A stretch of 64,000 bases of DNA, taken from positions 62,001 through 126,000 of the forward strand of contig CAZYUJ010000001.1 of NCBI GenBank assembly GCA_964650705.1, in the 5' to 3' direction. The stretch's first letter is position 1, and each line of letters begins with the position of its first letter. Made by a program: the position numbers and the translations under genes. Of the stretch, positions 60,168-64,000 are shown in pieces. Below the pieces are notes generated by a model. That model ran no database searches and was not told where the DNA came from. It worked only from the letters and a program-made list of their open reading frames with translations. The DNA comes from Faeciplasma sp964650705. Its GTDB lineage: Bacteria; Bacillota; Clostridia; Oscillospirales; Ruminococcaceae.

Positions 60168-61535
60168 TTATATTTTCAAAAGTGAGGTTGCGATCATGAA
60201 GTATGTCAAAAGCGAGACAGCGTCGACGATCGTTGTGATAAACGGGCTCGCCATGACCGCAGGGTCGAGCTTAAGCGCCTTTGCCAATATGGGAAGCACA
60301 CAGCCGATTATCTTTGCGACCAAAACGGTCACCAAGAGTGTAAGACACACCACTGCTGCCACCATGACCGTGACCTCAGGGTTGTTAAGCAATAATCTGT
60401 CAATAAGCATCATCTTCACAAAATTTACGGCGGCAAGTGCCACGCCGCAAATGAGTGCAACCCTTATCTCCTTCCAGATCGTTTTGAAAACGTCCCGAAG
60501 CTCGATGTCTCCCAAAGAAAGTCCGCGGATTATAGTCGCGGAAGCCTGACCGCCGGCGTTACCGCCTGTGCCCATCAGCATGGGGATAAACGAGGTCAAG
60601 ACTACGCACGCCGCAAGCTTTTCTTCAAATCCCGTGATGATCATTCCCGTGAACGTAGCCGAAAGCATCAAAAGCATCAGCCAAGGAATTCTCTTGAGGA
60701 AGGTCTCAAAAATGCCCGTTCTGAAATACGATTTATCCGTCGGAGCGATAGCTGCCATCTTTTCGATGTCCTCGGTCGTCTCTTCGGTGATGACGTCGAT
60801 AGCGTCGTCAACGGTTACGATACCGACGATCCGTCCTTCGGTATCAACAACGGGGATCGCCAAAAGGTCATACTTCGCCAAAGCATCAGCAGCCAATTCC
60901 TTGTCGTCTTTGGTGTTAACGCTGATGACGTTCGTGTCCATTATCTCCTCGATAACGGTATCGGGCTCAGCAGTCAAAAGCTCCAAAAGAGAAACAACAC
61001 CCACAAGCTTTCTGGCTTCGGTGACGTAACACGTATAGACGGTCTCTTTGTTCAAACCGACTCGTCTTATGCGCTCAAACGCTTCACCGACCGTTATGCT
61101 TCGGTTTAGGTATACGTATTCGGGCGTCATGATGCTGCCGGCACTGTCATCCGGATATGCAAGCAGCTCGTTGATCTGTGCTCTTGTTTTTTGGTCGGTG
61201 TTCTTCAAAATTCGGTTAACGACACTTGCGGGCATCTCATCAATGATCGCAACGGTGTCGTCCAAAAACAGCTCGTTTATCATCGCTCTTAGCTCATTGT
61301 CAGAGAAAGAGGTGATAAGCTGCTCCTGCTGCTCAGGCTCGATATATGCAAATGTTTCAGCCGCAAGCTCCTTCGGCAGCAGTCTGAACATAGCGATCGT
61401 GTCGGCACCGTCTGTCAGCTCCAAAATGTTCGCAATGTCCGCCGGATTCATCTCGTTCATAATGAGCTTTAGCTCGGCAAACTTGCGCTGTTCATAAAGC
61501 TTCATAACAAGCTCAAAAACAGTTGTCTGTTCCAT
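60168..61535 (-). CDS. mgtE: Magnesium transporter MgtE
   Basis: Mg2+ channel of 455 residues, from the ATG at 61535 (TTGGAGGAATTGTT upstream). It has an N-terminal MgtE-N superhelix (about 15-130), two CBS domains (about 135-255, with the second at D-L-L-A-I-P-V-V-D-T-E-G-R-I-V-G-I-V-T), the plug helix, and five membrane helices (about 285-455) with P-M-L-M-G-T-G-G-N-A-G-G-Q-A (pore signature). Cytoplasmic Mg2+ closes the channel through the CBS domains. It has a promoter at 61706-61734 and a leader of about 160 bases with a short ORF and hairpin. Confidence 0.96.
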   Translation of the reverse strand: MEQTTVFELVMKLYEQRKFAELKLIMNEMNPADIANILELTDGADTIAMFRLLPKELAAETFAYIEPEQQEQLITSFSDNELRAMINELFLDDTVAIIDEMPASVVNRILKNTDQKTRAQINELLAYPDDSAGSIMTPEYVYLNRSITVGEAFERIRRVGLNKETVYTCYVTEARKLVGVVSLLELLTAEPDTVIEEIMDTNVISVNTKDDKELAADALAKYDLLAIPVVDTEGRIVGIVTVDDAIDVITEETTEDIEKMAAIAPTDKSYFRTGIFETFLKRIPWLMLLMLSATFTGMIITGFEEKLAACVVLTSFIPMLMGTGGNAGGQASATIIRGLSLGDIELRDVFKTIWKEIRVALICGVALAAVNFVKMMLIDRLLLNNPEVTVMVAAVVCLTLLVTVLVAKIIGCVLPILAKALKLDPAVMASPFITTIVDAVSLLTYFMIATSLLKI

Positions 61536-61705
61536 AACAATTCCTCCAATCAAAGAAAATCAGAGGTCACAGATATATTAAGAATATACAGGACACAAAG
61601 CACCTGCAAAAATATATCTGCTCCCTCGAGGGGTACTTCGCGCAGCACCTGCGTCCATGCATTTCACTCCTTTAAGATATGATACAGCAACAATCTGCTA
61701 TATTA
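61536..61705 (-). promoter_or_regulatory. mgtE leader with short ORF and long hairpin
   Basis: The leader contains a strong site (AAAGGAG) followed by a 26-codon frame (start at about 61657; M-D-A-G-A-A-R-S-T-P-R-G...) and an overlapping alternative frame. Its last codons enter a ten-pair stem, CAGATATATT with AATATATCTG (about 61571-61620). Ribosomes on the short frame would open this stem. GCAGGTGC occurs twice in the leader. I find no M-box (ykoK) core, so a peptide- or structure-based attenuator is the reading I prefer. Confidence 0.45.
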
Positions 61706-61734
61706 ATTTTATACCCATATGTTTTATCTGTCAA
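61706..61734 (-). promoter_or_regulatory. mgtE: Sigma-A promoter of mgtE
   Basis: Minus strand TTGACA (61729-61734), 17-bp spacer, TAAAAT (61706-61711). Confidence 0.85.
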
Positions 61735-61805
61735 GAAAAATCTTTCCAAGCGCTTATATAAAATTATGAAACTTTAAATTTGCAATGAAAAACTAAAATA
61801 TTGCA

Positions 61806-61857
61806 TTGAAATTATCCGTCATAAAAGCTATAATTATCATGTCGGAATTTGATCCGA
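61806..61857 (+). promoter_or_regulatory. Promoter and possible operator of beta-galactosidase gene
   Basis: TTGAAA (61806-61811), 17-bp spacer, TATAAT (61829-61834). TCGGA-N6-TCCGA (61842-61857), an inverted repeat at the start of transcription, could be an operator for a sugar-responsive repressor. Confidence 0.75.
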
Positions 61858-61891
61858 TTATCCCTTTTAATGAAATGAGGAATATGACATC

Positions 61892-64000
61892 ATGAAAAGA
61901 GAACTCTTCAACCGCGGCTGGTCATTTGTCTATAAAAACTTAGGCGAAGCTCCCGAACAAAATGAATATAAGCCTGTTGACATCCCTCACGATTGGATGA
62001 TCTATGACACCCACAACCTATACAGAACCTCTGACGGCTATTATAAAAAGATATTCACACTTTTTGGCGTTGCCGCCACAAACTATACCCTTCGGTTTGA
62101 GGGCGTATATATGGACTCCGAAATATACCTTAACGGCGAAAAGATCTTCGAGTGGAAATACGGCTACACGACCTTCGACGTTCCTCTTATTAACGCCAAA
62201 GAGGGCGAGAACGAGCTGATCGTCAAGGTTCGCTATCAGTGTCCCAACACACGCTGGTATTCGGGAGCAGGAATCTTCCGTGACGTTTGGCTCACGGCAA
62301 AGGGAGAAAATGAAATAGTTCCCGACGGAATTTATACAGTTCCCGTTAAGAAGGACGGCTTCTGGACAGTTGAGATCGACACCGAGGTCAGGGGCAACGA
62401 ATCCGCTACACTTAAGCACACAGTTTATGATGCTGACGGCAAAGAAGTTGCACAAACCTGCGGTGAATGTGTGCTCACAAGCGAAACGAGCGTTGCGTCG
62501 CTGTCGCTTGATGTCAATACCCCTCACCTTTGGGACTGTATCGACCCCTATCTTTACACTTTAAAAACCGAGCTTATCGTTGACGGCGAAACAGTAGACG
62601 AGGTCACGCAAAACCTTGGCTTTAAGACCATCCGCTTCGATTGCAACGAAGGCTTCTTCATAAACGACAGACACCAAAAGCTTTACGGCGTTTGTATGCA
62701 CCACGATCTCGGCGCACTCGGCTCCGCATTTAACAAGACAGCTCTTCGCCGTCAGTTCGAAAGCTTAAGAGAAATGGGCGTTAATGCGATCCGCACCTCT
62801 CACAACCCGCCTGCACCCGCATTTATGGATCTTGCCGACGAAATGGGCATGATGATCATTTCCGAGGCTTTCGATATGTGGGAGCTCAAAAAGACCGACC
62901 ACGACTATGCAAACTTCTTCCCCGAGTGGCACGAGCGCGACGTCGCAAGCTGGGTTCGCCGTGACAGAAATCATCCGTCTCTCATCATGTGGAGCATCGG
63001 CAACGAGGTCTATGACACTCATGCATCACCAAGAGGCGTTGAGGTCACGATCATCTTGCGTGACCTTGTTTTCAAGCACGACTATAAAAAGATGTATCCC
63101 GTGACCATCGGCTCCAACTATATGCAGTGGGAGGGCGCACAGAACTGTGCCGAGCATATCGGTACTGTCGGCTATAACTATACCGAACGAATTTATGACG
63201 AGCACCACGCAAAGCACCCTGATTGGTGCATCTATGGAAGTGAGACCGCTTCAACGATTCAGTCGAGAGGAACATATCATTTCCCTGCATCCAAGATTGC
63301 AACAACTCACGATGACCACCAATGCTCATCACTTCTCAACTGTGCAACGGGATGGGGCGCTGTTAACTGCGAATATAATATCACACAGGACAGAAACCAC
63401 AAGTTCAGCTCAGGTCAGTTTATCTGGACGGGCTGGGACTATATCGGTGAGCCCACCCCTTATTGGACAAAGAACTCCTATTTCGGTCACTCGGATACAG
63501 CCGGCTTCCCCAAGGACTCCTATTTTGCCTATAAAGCCGAGTGGGCGGCGGAGCGTGCTGAGCCTTTTGTTCACCTCTTCCCTTATTGGGACTTTAATGA
63601 GGGTCAGCTCATAGATCTCTTCATCTTCTCGAATTGTGCGAAGTCCGAGCTCTTTGTAAACGGCGTTTCTCAGGGCATATATGAGCATAACCACACCGAC
63701 GGCGACAAGCTTTCGGGCCGCTGGCAGGTTCCGTATCACAAGGGCGAGATCAAGGCTGTCGGCTATGACGAGAATGGAAACGTTTTGTGTGAGCAGATTC
63801 GCCACAGCTTCGGCGATGCTAAGAAGATAAGCCTTAAGCCCAACAAGACCGAGCTCTTGGCAAACGGCTTGGATATGATCTTTGTTGAGATCTCGATGCT
63901 TGATGAAAACGGATATCCCGTCGAGAATGACCGCTCAAGAGTTGAGGTCTACGTTTCGGGAGCAGGGCGCCTTGTCGGCCTTGATAACGGTGACTCGACC
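61892..64000 (+). CDS. Glycoside hydrolase family 2 beta-galactosidase (3' end outside window)
   Basis: The frame is open from the ATG at 61892 to the window edge, 703 codons. It has the GH2 order: sugar-binding domain (about 1-155, with I-P-H-D-W and W-Y-S-G-A-G-I-F-R-D-V), an immunoglobulin-like domain (about 165-255) and the TIM barrel (about 260-560). The acid/base Glu lies in W-S-I-G-N-E-V and the nucleophile Glu in I-Y-G-S-E-T-A-S. R-T-S-H-N-P-P is the usual loop. Domains C-terminal to the barrel continue past the edge. There is no signal peptide, so it acts in the cytoplasm on an imported oligosaccharide. Beta-galactosidase is likely; other GH2 activities are possible. Confidence 0.92.
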   Translation, partial: MKRELFNRGWSFVYKNLGEAPEQNEYKPVDIPHDWMIYDTHNLYRTSDGYYKKIFTLFGVAATNYTLRFEGVYMDSEIYLNGEKIFEWKYGYTTFDVPLINAKEGENELIVKVRYQCPNTRWYSGAGIFRDVWLTAKGENEIVPDGIYTVPVKKDGFWTVEIDTEVRGNESATLKHTVYDADGKEVAQTCGECVLTSETSVASLSLDVNTPHLWDCIDPYLYTLKTELIVDGETVDEVTQNLGFKTIRFDCNEGFFINDRHQKLYGVCMHHDLGALGSAFNKTALRRQFESLREMGVNAIRTSHNPPAPAFMDLADEMGMMIISEAFDMWELKKTDHDYANFFPEWHERDVASWVRRDRNHPSLIMWSIGNEVYDTHASPRGVEVTIILRDLVFKHDYKKMYPVTIGSNYMQWEGAQNCAEHIGTVGYNYTERIYDEHHAKHPDWCIYGSETASTIQSRGTYHFPASKIATTHDDHQCSSLLNCATGWGAVNCEYNITQDRNHKFSSGQFIWTGWDYIGEPTPYWTKNSYFGHSDTAGFPKDSYFAYKAEWAAERAEPFVHLFPYWDFNEGQLIDLFIFSNCAKSELFVNGVSQGIYEHNHTDGDKLSGRWQVPYHKGEIKAVGYDENGNVLCEQIRHSFGDAKKISLKPNKTELLANGLDMIFVEISMLDENGYPVENDRSRVEVYVSGAGRLVGLDNGDST

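Noticed and set aside
61536..61705. M-box (ykoK) riboswitch before mgtE
   Set aside because: I looked for its conserved core on the minus strand and did not find it; the leader has other structure instead.

Overview
This 64 kb window looks like a chromosomal segment of a Gram-positive anaerobe of the Clostridia, probably a gut Oscillospirales/Ruminococcaceae-type bacterium (an inference from gene content; I could not search a database). Supporting signs are a perfect CIRCE element before groES-groEL, a cysteine T-box before cysE-cysS, the dnaG-rpoD pair, an ACT-domain/homoserine dehydrogenase pair, a membrane-bound Na+-pumping decarboxylase operon, many lipoproteins and no outer-membrane genes, frequent GTG/TTG starts with strong AGGAGG-type ribosome binding sites, and many sigma-A promoters with 17-bp spacers.

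Layout. 1-5.4 kb (mostly minus): a truncated SurA/PrsA-like lipoprotein, a degenerate cyclophilin, a DUF3267 zincin, T-box-cysE-cysS and upp. 5.4-8.3 kb (plus): a metallophosphoesterase and the ACT protein/hom operon. 8.3-11.4 kb (minus): an envelope-stress-like set of PhoB-type regulator, acidic membrane protein and HtrA protease. 11.6-13.7 kb: groES-groEL. 13.9-17.6 kb: two tandem surface-anchored CBM9-like proteins, the second with the codon bias of a very highly expressed gene. 17.7-27.8 kb: an esterase, then a minus-strand block with rpoD, dnaG, dgt, a YigZ protein, rpmE, a lipoprotein, an acetyltransferase and a phosphohexomutase. 28-33.3 kb: a YifB/ComM ATPase, a foreign-looking AT-rich acetyltransferase inserted in a repeat array, argS and a nucleoside phosphorylase.

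33.3-42.1 kb holds an SPFH-RHH operon with a tandem-palindrome operator, then a compact phage-like operon: small and large terminase, portal, protease, major capsid, connector, a tail-completion-like protein and a hub-like protein. It has no integrase, replication, tape-measure, tube, sheath or lysis gene. TerL keeps its catalytic residues and every frame is open. It reads as a domesticated head/packaging module and is the strongest candidate here for an undescribed system.

42.1-64 kb: a NitT/TauT-type ABC transporter with a Crp/Fnr regulator, an M29 aminopeptidase, a parvulin-like lipoprotein, a class-A beta-lactamase-fold lipoprotein, the RNase P RNA, a lipoprotein, ddl and membrane-anchored murF, an alpha/beta hydrolase, the oxaloacetate decarboxylase operon (gamma, biotin carrier, beta, alpha), a 113-bp tandem repeat array with covarying hairpins, a Na/Pi cotransporter, mgtE with a structured leader, and the 5' part of a GH2 beta-galactosidase.

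At least nine very GC-rich, hairpin-dense intergenic elements are scattered through the window; two of them bracket the capsid gene.
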